Assembly (NCBI GenBank): GCA_040285825.1
Contig: JAUPSS010000005.1
Span: 124,001-188,000 of the forward strand
DNA length: 64,000 nt
From: Eukaryota sp. TZLM1-RC
Taxonomy: Eukaryota > Metamonada: BaSk clade
Direction: 5' to 3'
Shown here one piece after another: positions 39,073 to 48,773 of this stretch (the first letter of the stretch is position 1; every line of letters starts with the position of its first letter). Made by a program: the position numbers and the translations under genes. Below the pieces are notes generated by a model. It was not told the origin of the DNA, did no database searches, and saw only the letters and a program-made list of their open reading frames with translations.

Positions 39073-39336
39073 GTTGATTATGATTTTAATTCTTATATTG
39101 ATTATGAGTTTAATTCTTATATTGATTATGATTGTAATTCTTATATTGATTATGATTGTAATTCTTATATTGATTATGATTGTAATTCTTATATTGATTA
39201 TGAGTTTAATTCTTATATTGATTATGATTGTAATTCTTATATTGATTATGATTGTAATTCTTATATTGATTATGAGTTTAATTCTTATATTGATTATGAT
39301 TGTAATTCTTATATTGATTATGAGTTTAATTATTGG
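39073..39336 (+). repeat. 24-bp minisatellite, about 11 units
   Basis: Units of ATTGATTATGATTGTAAT plus TCTTAT with two alternating variants (GATTGT and GAGTTT at the middle). Because 24 is a multiple of three all frames stay open; one frame encodes DYDCNSYI repeats, another hydrophobic IMIVILIL. No spacers separate the units, so it is a tandem repeat. Confidence 0.95.
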
Positions 39337-39620
39337 TTTTAAATTTGTATTTAATACACAATCAGTGAAACAAAATGAGAAATATCAACTGGTAAAATTG
39401 CATAGTAGATATCTAGGAAATACAATGGGGGTAGTTTTCTACCCCCAGGTAGGTAGGAAGATTACCTACTAAAATAAAAAATGTTCTTATATTGGTTGAT
39501 CCTTTAGAACATTTAATTTAGGTAATTCAGATGATGTTGAAATATTAAATTTTTATTTTGAAGACAATGGTATTTTTGAATTGAAAATAGAAATTTATAT
39601 TTATATTATGGAAACCTTCA
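39337..39620. other. AT-rich region upstream of a retroelement insertion
   Basis: Contains coding-like stretches (VEILNFYFEDNGIFE at about 39536-39584) that appear to continue, with a frameshift, beyond the REL-LINE A insertion at 39632-40830 (see 40832-41068). Also a GGGGGTAG/CTACCCCC inverted repeat at about 39427-39446. Confidence 0.3.
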
Positions 39621-39631
39621 TATCTCCGAAA

Positions 39632-40830
39632 TTTTGTGGACGAAGGCTTCTATTCTTACCTCGTGTGCTTTTGTTGGTGGATGCAGAAATGCAATCTTTG
39701 AGTTTTCCGAAAGATTTGCAGATTGGGAAGATTTATTGATGACAACGCAAAGTTCCACTGTTTTTGCATTAAATGAAGAAATTTCAAGAATTGATGTAGA
39801 AAAATGGAGTCGATGTTTTCCTCAATCATTCAATGGCAATATTCCAGAAAAAAATGTTTTAAATTTGAAGTACACTCTTCGAACATTACAGAAACGATTG
39901 ACTGGAATGTATGAAAAAGATCTTTATAATAATATATGCAGCTCGGCTGTTTTAAATCAAGATCTTCACTCATTGTTATTGGAAAAGGGTGTTTGTGAAA
40001 ACAAGTCGTCAGATTCTTCACTTTTTGTAACCATTGTACCACGAAGATTTGGATTGTGTGCCACTAATGAAGCATTTAACAAAAATGAGATTATATTTGA
40101 ACATCCCCATTAACCAGTTATTATCAAAAGAACAATGTATTTGTTCGAATTCACCTCAACTCACTTTGCACCATGCTCTGAATTGCTCTAAATTGATAAC
40201 TTATCGTTCTTCATTACATGATGCTGTTAGAGACACTGTTTTCAATATGGCACAAACTGCAAGGATATCGTGTATCAAAGAGCCCCTGCTGAAGGAAACA
40301 CTTTCTCTGAATAATTTTGGTTCTGATGATAGAGGTGATGTATACTGTGATTGGATTGATAATTCTGAAGCTATTGTTGACTTTGTCTCATGTAATGTTG
40401 CAAATGATACTTTGGTTCACAGAAGAAAACTTCATCCTGTGGCTGCTCTGGATTTTAAAGCAAAAGAGAAACATAGAAAATATGATAAAGGTATTGAAGA
40501 GGCAAATGTCGATAGAAATACACAGCTGGTTTTTATTGCTTTCCCATTTTCGATAAATGGAAAATTATCAGTTGAAGCAGAAACTTTTTTGGATGACTTC
40601 CAAAAAATGGTGCAAGAAAAAACAATGAAAAGATTTGATATTTTTTTACGGCGTTCACGGATTCAATTTGCCATTATTAATAGATTACCACGGTTTTTCA
40701 ATCGAATAAGAGAAGCTTTAGCTAGACAGCAAGCAGATCAAGATTTTGTAGAGGAAATCTTGGTTCAATGATAGTCGCCCCATTAGTATTGAGTTAATTT
40801 AATTAAGTGTGCAAATTCAATAAATATATT
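39632..40830 (+). mobile_element. REL-LINE A copy, 5'-truncated, with 11-bp TSD
   Basis: Flanked by TATCTCCGAAA at 39621-39631 and 40831-40841. It encodes the post-RT part of the element in two frames: 39634-40113 (CAFVGGCRNAIFEFSERFADW, WSRCFPQSF, KSSDSSLFVTIVPRR) and 40034-40771 (CICSNSPQLTLHHALNC zinc finger, HDAVRDTVFNM, RGDVYCDWIDN, IVDFVSCNVAN, KAKEKHRKY, FIAFPFSINGKL). The frames overlap because of a small deletion (AAGCATTTAACAAAAATG against AAGCATTTGTAACAAAAATG at 260). The 3' end is AATTCAATAAATA. The best-preserved family A copy here. Confidence 0.85.
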
Positions 40831-40831
40831 T

Positions 40832-41068
40832 ATCTCCGAAACAACTTATTTTGTACAAAAGGAATTAATAATTAGTATCACTGATGATGGTAGATTAAGA
40901 TCTTTATATGATTCTTCTCATCATATAACATCAGAGAACTACCATTCATCAAAAGAATTGAAGAGAATTGTTAGTATAAATGTTAAAATGAAAGTGATAT
41001 CAGTGATTGCAATTCTTGTTATACTGATTGTTCTATTAATTGTGATTTTGAAAATTACACTAAAATAA
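40832..41068 (+). pseudogene. 3' part of a tail-anchored ORF interrupted by REL-LINE A
   Basis: 78 open codons with no internal ATG until near the end: ISETTYFVQKELIISITDDG, SSHHITSENYHSSKELKR, and a C-terminal hydrophobic anchor (VIAILVILIVLLIVILKITLK), TAA at 41066. The frame extends leftward across the element's target site into NLYLYYGNLH (39590-39620). Product unrecognised; it looks like the membrane-anchored end of a gene destroyed by the insertion, unless it was already dead. Confidence 0.4.
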
Positions 41069-41147
41069 CATTAACACCCTCTATTAATTATGAACAATTT
41101 AATACTGAGAATCAATAAAAATATTTTTTTTGAAATAATTTCAGACA

Positions 41148-41255
41148 GCAAGCAGATCAAGATTTTGTAGAGGAAATCTTGGTTCAATGATAGTCGTCCC
41201 ATTAGTTATGAGTTAATTTAATTAAGTGTGCAAATTCAATAAATATTAATATATG
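41148..41255 (+). mobile_element. REL-LINE A 3' tail with short TSD
   Basis: About 108 bp equal to the last codons and 3' UTR of family A (GCAAGCAGATCAAGATTTTG ... AATTCAATAAATA). Flanked by TCAGACA at 41141-41147 and 41256-41262; the 5' junction again overlaps element sequence (AGACAGCAAG). Confidence 0.75.
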
Positions 41256-41299
41256 TCAGACAAACATTCACAATTTAATTTGAGATGTTAGCTAACCAA

Positions 41300-44200
41300 A
41301 ATTACTTTATTTTTTTTTAAAATTTAATTTTATTCTAAACCTATAAATCAACATCTAAAAAATCCATCTCTCCCAAAACAAAAACACTAGATGCAACTCT
41401 CTCATAGTGAGATCCAAGAGAAAGCAAAGCATCAGAAACCATCTTCAACATCCCCTTAAAAATAGAAAACACAATTCTATTTTGCCAAAACAATCTGTTG
41501 AAATTTCTGCCAGTTCTTCTCTTTACAATCATTTCAAAATCATCCAAAAAACGTAAAGCAGTTGGTGCAAGTGAACCAAAAAGGGAAAATACAAATGGAT
41601 ACAAATTGTATTTTGCATGCTGTAGACTGGCCAATTTGGACAAAGGTTCATTGTATTTTTTGAATTTAAAATTTTCAGCATTTGAAAGGGGATTATGAAT
41701 TTCAGAATTAACAAGCCTTTCATTTGAGGCATTACAAGGATCAACAGACATTACATCCAATAAAATGAAGCTTCCATCTAAGCCAGGTAATATGACATCA
41801 CCTCTATTATTCTTATGAAAATCATTTTCAGCATCAAACAGATTTGACAACAAAGGTTCCAAGAAGGATTCAATTCTATGAGATTTACACATACAATATA
41901 ACTGGTCTCTTACAGCATCATGAACCTTGCTTCTAAAAAGTAATAAAATGTTTACAATTTAACAAATGAGTAGTTGTAATTTCTTGAGAACATTTACAAA
42001 TTAAATTATGAGGTAAATTATCAGGCCAGATAAAGGAACGAAATCTCATATTCAGAGTCCAAGCAGAATCGGATAAGAGAGTACCATAAACTTGTGGAAT
42101 TGTTGTTACTAAGGCAGAAGAAGTACTGTCACACATATCTTGTAAAAGATTTGCAAAAGCGGGATTCTTTTTCTTGGCCAAGCCAAGTCTAACATCAAAA
42201 TCCAAGCTTTCAAAAATCTTTGACAATTTTTGTTGAAGCTTTTTACAGCAAAACTGTAAATTAAATAGAGATCGGTTTGGAATTTCTTGAATTGATTGAG
42301 GAAAACATTTGGTCCAAATTTGTATCGGTAATTTTTCAAGTTCACAAGATAACTCATACAAATAGGGACTACAATTGGGGACTAACAGATGAGAATCATC
42401 AGGAAATCTACGAGAAAATTCATAAATAAAATTTTTGCCACCACCCAAGAATGCTGATTGACACAAAATTGAAGATTTAGTAAAACCAATACCACCCAAA
42501 TTTGCTGAAGAAAATAAATGGCTTTTCAACATTCCTGGTTCTACATCCAATAAATCAGCAAAAAATTCTGTTCTCAATGAATTAAAAGAACGACAAAAAT
42601 CTAATGCTATGGAAGGAGCACAAGATCTCAAAATGTGGGTTATTCTCCCAGTGTAGCAAATTTTAAGCATGAAAAATTTAATATGCTTTTCTATATCTAA
42701 AGAAGAAATTGAATCAAGTTCAATTTTCATTTTTTTCCAAAATAACTTGCAATTCATTCTGAATTTGAGGCACATTTCCTAACCAACAACCAAGGAACTT
42801 AAAAGCATCACTACTATAATTAGTAAAAGGGACAATAGAATCGTTTATCACGAGGTCTTGAGCAGAAGAGCCAATCAGAAGGCATTTGCTGGCATTAAGA
42901 TGAAGCCCAATATTTTCATATGAATCGGCAATTTCTTGAGCAACCAATTCTAGTAAATCAAATGAACCAATCAAGGATATATCATCCATATAAGCAACTA
43001 TTTTTATAGAAGGGTATTTTTGCTTAATGATATTTAAAGTTTTGTGAATAGCTAAACAAAACAATAATGGGCCTAAAGGATCTCCCTGCTTCACTCCAGA
43101 AGATGATTTAAGACCAAATGAATTAAAAATTAAATCTGCTTTTTTCCCATAAAAATGGTAGAAAAAACTCGATAGCTCAGGAAAATCAGATTTAATAACT
43201 TCAAAAATTGCTTCTCGCTTTACAGAATTAAAAGCATTTTTAAAGTCGAGATTAAAAATAAAATTATTTTCCTCTGCATTAAAGAAGGTATCAGAGGCAA
43301 TAGCAGCAACAGAAGCACCATCAATTGTTTTGATTCCAAATTGATGAGGATTCAAAAATGTAGAAGCTTTGTCTTTGACACGATCGAAGACAATTGATGC
43401 TAGCAAACGAGAAAGAGATTCACCAACAGCAATTGGGCGTATTCCATCAGGTTTGATTCCGTTTCCAGGCTTTACTAAAGCAATCAGACGTGCTGCGAGT
43501 AATTCAAATGGAGGATTAATTTTCAAAACAATCAATTGTTGACAATAGTGGGCTAGATCATCAGCAATTTCGGGAGCACTGGAACACGCTATTTTTAACA
43601 GATCAAAAGAAATTCCAGATGGGCCTGCTGCTTTCCCCTTTGGCAATTTTTGAATAGCTTTAAGAACTTCAATTGCAGTAATAGGATTTTCAATCCAAAA
43701 AGGACACACTTCAGGCTTGCTGCACTTGAAATTTTCTTGAGGATGCAACTTTTGAAGTTTTTCAAGGGTATCAGAGTTTGCATCAGCCAAAGAAGAGGAA
43801 AACAAAGACTGCTTTGCGGCACCATAACGACCACGTAAGCACAATTTACGGCAAATTTTTGATTTTACAATTTTTCTATTTCCAAATTTTTTCTTAAAAC
43901 AATTTTTGTTTTTTCTAGCAAAATATTTCCAGAAGGATGAAATATTCCACTTATTATTTTTCAATTCAGAAGTAAAATTTCTCATTTCCATTGAGAAGGG
44001 GATTGTGCTGGCGGGACTTATTTCTACTGGGATCCGGATCGGGGGTCTTACGGTATCAACGGCTTTACAATTCGTACAAAACAGAAGTTTTCGACCATTT
44101 CGTGAATCTGCAACATCTTTTTTGCAAAATGGACAACAAAAATTACTGTTTTCAGAAGGGGAAGAAGAGGGAACACTAGAAGCATTTAACAGTTGATCGT

Positions 44201-44500
44201 CTGAAACATTATTTTCAGCACCTTTCACAACGGCAACAGCTGGAACAGAACATTTGAGAATTTGTTGAGCAGATTTTAATTCAAATTCTCTTTTTTGTTT
44301 CTCAGGGCACGTTCTCGAATTATGACCACTGATACCACAAATCGAACATTTTTTAGAACCTTTTAATGGCAGTGGTTTCATTTTTTCAGTTCTTTCAATT
44401 TTGTCAATTTGTGAGTTAAAAGTAGAAATAGACTTTTGACTTTTTGCAGATTCAGCTGGAGAAAACAAATTTCGAGAAACGGAGTTGTTATAAATTACTT
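41300..44500 (-). mobile_element. REL-LINE B, longest copy, two frameshifts
   Basis: A 3.1-kb element encoding, in three frames, one polyprotein of about 1,040 residues: zinc knuckle CSICGISGHNSRTCP, a CxxC...CxxC ribbon, reverse transcriptase, thumb, CKCSQEITTTHLLNCKH zinc finger, and the restriction-like endonuclease (NNRGDVILPGLDG, ILLDVMSVDPC, FKFKKYNEPLS) with the terminal FSLFGSLAPTALRFLDDF domain. Frame 1 ends at 42720 because an A run is one longer than in the 33.8-kb copy (GGAAAAAAATG); frame 2 ends at 41933 because ACTTTTTAG has one T too many. Both are single homopolymer insertions. R2/CRE-type LINEs share this RT plus C-terminal endonuclease plan. Confidence 0.85.
42720..44468 (-). 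CDS. Reverse transcriptase ORF of REL-LINE B
   Basis: 582 residues, ATG start. Two zinc modules (about 40-55 CCHC; about 110-140 FCCPFCKK...FCTNCK), then RT blocks: LPKGKAAGPSGISFDLLK, IALVKPG...GIRPIAVGESLSRLLAS, FNLDFKNAFNSV (motif A Asp), SSSGVKQGDPLGPLLFCLA (motif B), VAYMDDISLIG (motif C, catalytic DD) and LHLNASKCLLIG. All catalytic Asp residues are present. The frame leaves phase after QNELQVILEK at an A-run insertion; the rest of the polyprotein is at 42775-41933 and 41892-41341. Confidence 0.88.
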   Translation of the reverse strand: MFSPAESAKSQKSISTFNSQIDKIERTEKMKPLPLKGSKKCSICGISGHNSRTCPEKQKREFELKSAQQILKCSVPAVAVVKGAENNVSDDQLLNASSVPSSSPSENSNFCCPFCKKDVADSRNGRKLLFCTNCKAVDTVRPPIRIPVEISPASTIPFSMEMRNFTSELKNNKWNISSFWKYFARKNKNCFKKKFGNRKIVKSKICRKLCLRGRYGAAKQSLFSSSLADANSDTLEKLQKLHPQENFKCSKPEVCPFWIENPITAIEVLKAIQKLPKGKAAGPSGISFDLLKIACSSAPEIADDLAHYCQQLIVLKINPPFELLAARLIALVKPGNGIKPDGIRPIAVGESLSRLLASIVFDRVKDKASTFLNPHQFGIKTIDGASVAAIASDTFFNAEENNFIFNLDFKNAFNSVKREAIFEVIKSDFPELSSFFYHFYGKKADLIFNSFGLKSSSGVKQGDPLGPLLFCLAIHKTLNIIKQKYPSIKIVAYMDDISLIGSFDLLELVAQEIADSYENIGLHLNASKCLLIGSSAQDLVINDSIVPFTNYSSDAFKFLGCWLGNVPQIQNELQVILEKNEN

Positions 44501-44599
44501 TATTAATTTAGTTTTCAATTGTTATAATTCTAGCAGTAACTTGGATTCCAATTATTTATAATAATACTTTATTATAATAGTGTCGAAAAAACAATGGTA

Positions 44600-45298
44600 A
44601 ACTATTAATAAAGGCGAATTAAAATCGTGACCGTTATAAAAAGATATCAAATCTTTTTATTGTTTTTTCTTGAACCAATTTTTGAAAGTCATTCAAGAAA
44701 GTTCCTGCTTTTACTAATAGTCTTCCGTTTATGGAAAATGGGAAAGCAATAACAACAAGTGGTCCATTTCCATCAGCATTGGCTCCTTTGATATTTTTGT
44801 CATTTTTTCTATGTTTTCCTATCGCTGGGTCTAAAAACAGCTACAAGATTAAGTTTCATTCTTCAATTAAACTGCAAAATGTCATTTGCAACACTACAGG
44901 AGACAAAATCAACAACAATTTCATAGTTCTCAATCCAATCACAGTAAATATCATTTCTGTCAAGAAAACCAAAATTGGTGAATAACAATGTTTCTTTCAG
45001 CAGAAGATCTTTGATACATGAAATTTTGGCATTTCTCGCCATATTCAAAACAATCTGCCGTGCAGCATGTGATGAAGAACGATAATTTATCCAGGTTATC
45101 ACAATTGAAGGAGTGATTGAAGGTGACTCGTGGTGAATTTAAACAAATACAGTGTTCTTTTAATAAATGTTTGTCAATTGGAAAATTCAGATATACTGTC
45201 ATTTTAACAAGCCGATTTTTCCTCCCAACGGTATCTACCTTGTCTGAATATATAATCCTCGAACATGTCCTTGTCTGAAGAAAACTAGTGTCACACAA
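44600..45298 (-). mobile_element. REL-LINE A copy, diverged and broken
   Basis: Minus-strand frames give LVKMTVYLNFPIDKHLLKEH with CICLNSPRVTFNHSFNC (zinc finger), then ARQIVLNMARNAKISCIKDLLLKE, NDIYCDWIENYEIVVDFVS (endonuclease; Asp of RGDV kept as RNDI) and, in a third frame near 44770-44650, VIAFPFSINGRLL and FLNDFQKLVQEKTIKRFDIFL. More diverged than the copies at 1 and 39.6 kb, so an older insertion. Confidence 0.7.
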
Positions 45299-45925
45299 TC
45301 TGAAAAAAGATACAAAAGAAAAATGATGAAGAGATCAGAAATTGAAGAAGTATCACTCGAATATCCTCAAATCAATTGCAAAATCTACAGACAATGATAC
45401 CAAGAACAAAAGTGCAACAATCACTCGAAAAAATGATCTTTATTATTATAAATCATTAGCTCTGAAATAATTAACCAAACAATGAAATTGAATTTACAGA
45501 ATGTCATTAAATTAAACAAAATATTCTGTTTTAATTCAAATTACAATCACACATAGCGATATGTTGATCCTGTTTCCATCAGACAGTTGGCCCAGAAGTT
45601 TACTGAATTGCGGGCTCAAGTTTTGGACACAATTGATGTTCCAAATTCCTAACCACGCTTATGATAGTCGATACAATAACGATGTGGGCTGTTTGAGTGA
45701 AATGCAACTGGAACACGACTTAAATAAAGGCTATACTACCCCTTGATCCAACGTTGTTTTTATCTCTTCACCACCTTGAAACGAGACATTTTCTATGATG
45801 GATTTTGTGGACAATGGTATCATCACATACAAAATTTCGTATTTTCAAAACAGAATAGAAAAACAAAACATTTTTATATGTACATTTATAGCTACTGACT
45901 TGACTGTATCAGCACTGAAAAGTCT
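45299..45925. other. Intergenic, about 630 bp
   Basis: Lies downstream of the dehydrogenase gene's stop. No ORF above about 60 codons is convincing and no RNA gene is recognised. Confidence 0.4.
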
Positions 45926-46933
45926 CTATTGATCAAAAACAACTAAAATCTTGCCATGAATGCTTTCACGTTGTTCTAATTTTCTCAAATATAGAGGAAC
46001 CTCATCAAGTTTGATTCGATGTCCAACGTTGTAATCAATGGTACCATCTTGAACATAGTGAAGTAACTTCTTGCCTAAGTCAGCTAATTCAATTTGATGA
46101 ATGTTGAATGGACTCTGATAGGCAACAAAGCCTAGAGCAACGTGACAAATAGAGATTCCCTTTAAAAACAAAGAATCGATATGTTTACTGGTAAAATCCA
46201 GCCCAACAACTGGTACAATTGCACCCTTGAAAGAGAGCAAAGGCAATAAGTTTGCAGCAGAATCACTGCCTACACAATCAATGGCAATCTGGAACCCATT
46301 GGGAGTATTGGTTTTCGTTGCTTCAAGAAAGTCTGATGTACTATCAATTACTTCAACTCCGAGCTTTCGGCACTGATCAATACGATGAGTACGACAGCTT
46401 CCAGTGACCTTCCAACCTTTGCTCTGTAGTATCTGAGCTGCGTAATGACCTACTGAACTGGACAAACCAGCTATAAATGCTGATGGGATATCAGGTAAAA
46501 CAACCTTATCGCTGTGAGATCCGACAGCAGCTATTGCTTTTTCGACTACTTGAAGAGCAGTAAATCCGGCACACGGAAGTGCTCCAACATCAGATGAAAA
46601 TTCATTGGGAACGGGGACTGCAACTAAAGAATCGACAATAGTGTACTCTGCACAGGTACCACATTCGCTTCTATGTAGATTGTTGTGAAAGTAAACCCGG
46701 TCCCCGATTTTGAAATCTTTTACATTCGATCCCAAGGCGTCAATGGTACCAAAACCGTCACATCCGATAATATAGGGAAACTTGTCTTCACTTGACCATT
46801 TTTGAACCTTATAGTCAACAGGATTGAGAGACGCTGAAAGAAGCTTGACTCTGATGTCAGTGGGTCCTGGTACAGGAATGTCAACATCACTAACACGGAT
46901 TTCTTCAGAAGAGATAGCAATACAAGCACGCAT
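45926..46933 (-). CDS. Zinc-independent MDR-family quinone oxidoreductase/alcohol dehydrogenase-like
   Basis: 335 residues from ATG MRACIAIS (46933). GroES-like N-terminal domain with VKLLSASLNPVDYKV, IGCDGFGTIDALGSNV, and FKIGDRVYFHNN; Rossmann domain with the nucleotide loop FIAGLSSSVGHYAAQILQSKGW followed by SCRTHRIDQCRKLGVEVIDS; and a C-terminal KLEQRESIHGKILVVF typical of the family. The catalytic zinc ligands of classical alcohol dehydrogenases are absent, so it is most like NADPH-quinone reductase/enoyl-reductase members. The start codon lies about 12 bp from the truncated 5' end of a REL-LINE B insertion in divergent orientation, so its promoter must lie in or beyond retroelement DNA. 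Confidence 0.85.
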   Translation of the reverse strand: MRACIAISSEEIRVSDVDIPVPGPTDIRVKLLSASLNPVDYKVQKWSSEDKFPYIIGCDGFGTIDALGSNVKDFKIGDRVYFHNNLHRSECGTCAEYTIVDSLVAVPVPNEFSSDVGALPCAGFTALQVVEKAIAAVGSHSDKVVLPDIPSAFIAGLSSSVGHYAAQILQSKGWKVTGSCRTHRIDQCRKLGVEVIDSTSDFLEATKTNTPNGFQIAIDCVGSDSAANLLPLLSFKGAIVPVVGLDFTSKHIDSLFLKGISICHVALGFVAYQSPFNIHQIELADLGKKLLHYVQDGTIDYNVGHRIKLDEVPLYLRKLEQRESIHGKILVVFDQ

Positions 46934-46944
46934 GAAGCTGTTGG

Positions 46945-47511
46945 AGACCAATTATATTGTATATGTAAGTCTCATAGAATTGAAACATTTTTTTGAACCT
47001 CTGTTGTCAAATCTGTTTGATGCTGAAGATGATTTCCATAAGAATAATAGAGGTGATGTCATATTACCTGGTTTAGATGGAACCTTCATTTTAGTGGATG
47101 TAATGTCTGTTGATCCTTGACATGTCTCAAATGAAGATCTTGCATATTCTGAAAATAATAATCCCTTTTCAAATGTTGGAAATTTCAAAATCAAAAAAAT
47201 ACAGTGAACCTTTGTCCAAATTGTCTACCCAACAGCATGCAAAATACAATTTGTATCCATTTGTAATTTCTTTATTTGGTTCACTTGCTCCAACCGCTTT
47301 ACGTTTTTTGACAGATTTTGAAATGATTGTAAACAAGGACTAATAGAAATTTCAACAGATTGTTTTGGCAAAATGGAATTGTGTTTTTTATTTTTCAGGG
47401 GATGGTGAAGCTGGATCTGATGCTTTGCTTTCTCTTGGATCTCACTATGAGAGAGTTGCATCTAGTTGTTTTGTTTTGGGAGAGATCGATCATTTAGATG
47501 TTGAATTATAA
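46945..47511 (+). mobile_element. REL-LINE B copy, 5'-truncated
   Basis: Starts inside the segment LYCMCKSHRIE of the endonuclease region and runs to the element stop (DVEL, TAA near 47511). It is very close to the 41.3-kb copy: LEPLLSNLFDAEDDFHKNN-like frame, GDVILPGLDGTFILVDVMSVDP, then shifts, with AKYNLYPFVISLFGSLAPTALRFL in another frame and YERVASS at the end. Several small indels. It sits head-to-head with the dehydrogenase gene. Confidence 0.8.
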
Positions 47512-47793
47512 GTTTTCTAATAAATAAGTATTATTAAAAAATCACACATTCAAATTCAAATTCAGATATTGCTTTTTTCAAAAAGAGTTTGAAAGGACTT
47601 CATTGACAATCAAAATAGCAACAGAACAAGGTTTTAAACCAAACCAAGGTGCTGAATAGATTGGACAAAAGCTAAAAACTAATTTAAATAGACAAATTTA
47701 TTACAAACTGAAAAGAAAACCCGAAATCAGAAAACCTGATAAATAAAATAATATACAATAAAAAGTATTCAAAATACCCAAAAACAGAAACAT
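47512..47793. other. Intergenic, about 280 bp
   Basis: AT-rich 3' flank between the retroelement and the 3' end of the coiled-coil gene; nothing recognised. Confidence 0.35.
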
Positions 47794-48564
47794 TTATCCA
47801 GATAAAAGACGTCCAATCAGTTCTTTAGAATTATTAGTTTCCTTTGGTAAGTAGAGTATTTTTCGTTGATTTAGGTAACTTAATGCTCGTTGTTTGATAG
47901 TCTTTAATTTCACAACAATTTCCTTATAATTTCGACTTTTTAACTCCAGATCATCAACATAATCGCTATACCGATCTAGCAAGGCCTTCTTCTCAGTCTT
48001 TATCTTCTCCAAACTTTCCAAAAACTGCTTCTTTTTTTCCTCAACTAACGGTTCTACTTCCGGAAACTTGACCGATAGCTGAGTAGACACTGGGGACACA
48101 AGGGAGGGAAGTGCTTTGGTAGAAGCAAGAAGGTCATTAGCATCGGATAAAATGACTTCTAAAACTTTGGATTTACCTAAGGAAGGGAGGGGATTGGCCA
48201 TATCTTCAGCTATGAGGTAAGAGAGACTTTTGCGAGCCATGTAGTTGACCAAGAGTGAGACGTCGGGATCAAAGACGGAAGAGTCTTTTGTTGAACGGAT
48301 TTGACTTAGGGAACGTAAATGGTATAGAAATTCGTTGTAAGAACCAGTTGCTTCGATATTACTGGTAACACCATGAGAAGATCGTCTTCGTCGACTAGAA
48401 AGGGGGGTGTTACTTCGGCTATAGAAACATTGAGAATTGCAGGGAGATCTTGATTGTGCTGGAGTCGTGTGTGTTGATTGAGGGGTAGGTGGTGTTATAT
48501 ATCGTGCCAGAGAATCATTGGTAGGCTCAATAGCATAGAACTGAAGGAGTCCCTTATAGTTCAT
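47794..48564 (-). CDS. Coiled-coil protein, family not recognised
   Basis: 256 residues: N-terminal region rich in Ser/Thr/Pro/Arg (TPPTPQSTHTTPAQSRSP, SSRRRRSSHG), a helical middle (SLLVNYMARKSLSYLIAEDM), a segment VLEVILSDANDLLASTKALPS, and a C-terminal coiled coil (about 170-235; FLESLEKIKTEKKALLDRY). The Ser-Pro/Arg-Ser sites suggest phosphorylation. No enzyme motif. The intact frame and natural ATG suggest a working gene. A 185-bp internal piece of it was copied to 38214-38400. Confidence 0.6.
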   Translation of the reverse strand: MNYKGLLQFYAIEPTNDSLARYITPPTPQSTHTTPAQSRSPCNSQCFYSRSNTPLSSRRRRSSHGVTSNIEATGSYNEFLYHLRSLSQIRSTKDSSVFDPDVSLLVNYMARKSLSYLIAEDMANPLPSLGKSKVLEVILSDANDLLASTKALPSLVSPVSTQLSVKFPEVEPLVEEKKKQFLESLEKIKTEKKALLDRYSDYVDDLELKSRNYKEIVVKLKTIKQRALSYLNQRKILYLPKETNNSKELIGRLLSG

Positions 48565-48773
48565 TGGTAATCAATTTGTAATGCTGTTTAAATGGTAGAG
48601 TTATTTCTGTGGTTTTCATTTGAAATGGATACTTTCTTCAAGCATTATTCAAACTTATTCCAAGAACTTTTATCCTTGATGAGATCGTCCACAGACGTTC
48701 TAGAATCCTCGAATAATTGGCCACCAATCTCAGTGAGCCCATTTCTCCTCTAGAACAATACGTAGCTTTGAAG

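Noticed and set aside
39073-39336. Possible CRISPR array
   Set aside because: Units are directly contiguous with no spacers and lie in a eukaryotic context; it is a minisatellite.
43595-44196. Antisense ORFs over the REL-LINE B reverse transcriptase
   Set aside because: Plain shadows of the coding strand; no independent codon signal or motif.
46824-47120. 98-codon plus-strand ORF spanning the dehydrogenase start and the retroelement
   Set aside because: It is antisense to the dehydrogenase for its first third and then reads the truncated REL-LINE B; the ATG is within the opposite-strand gene.
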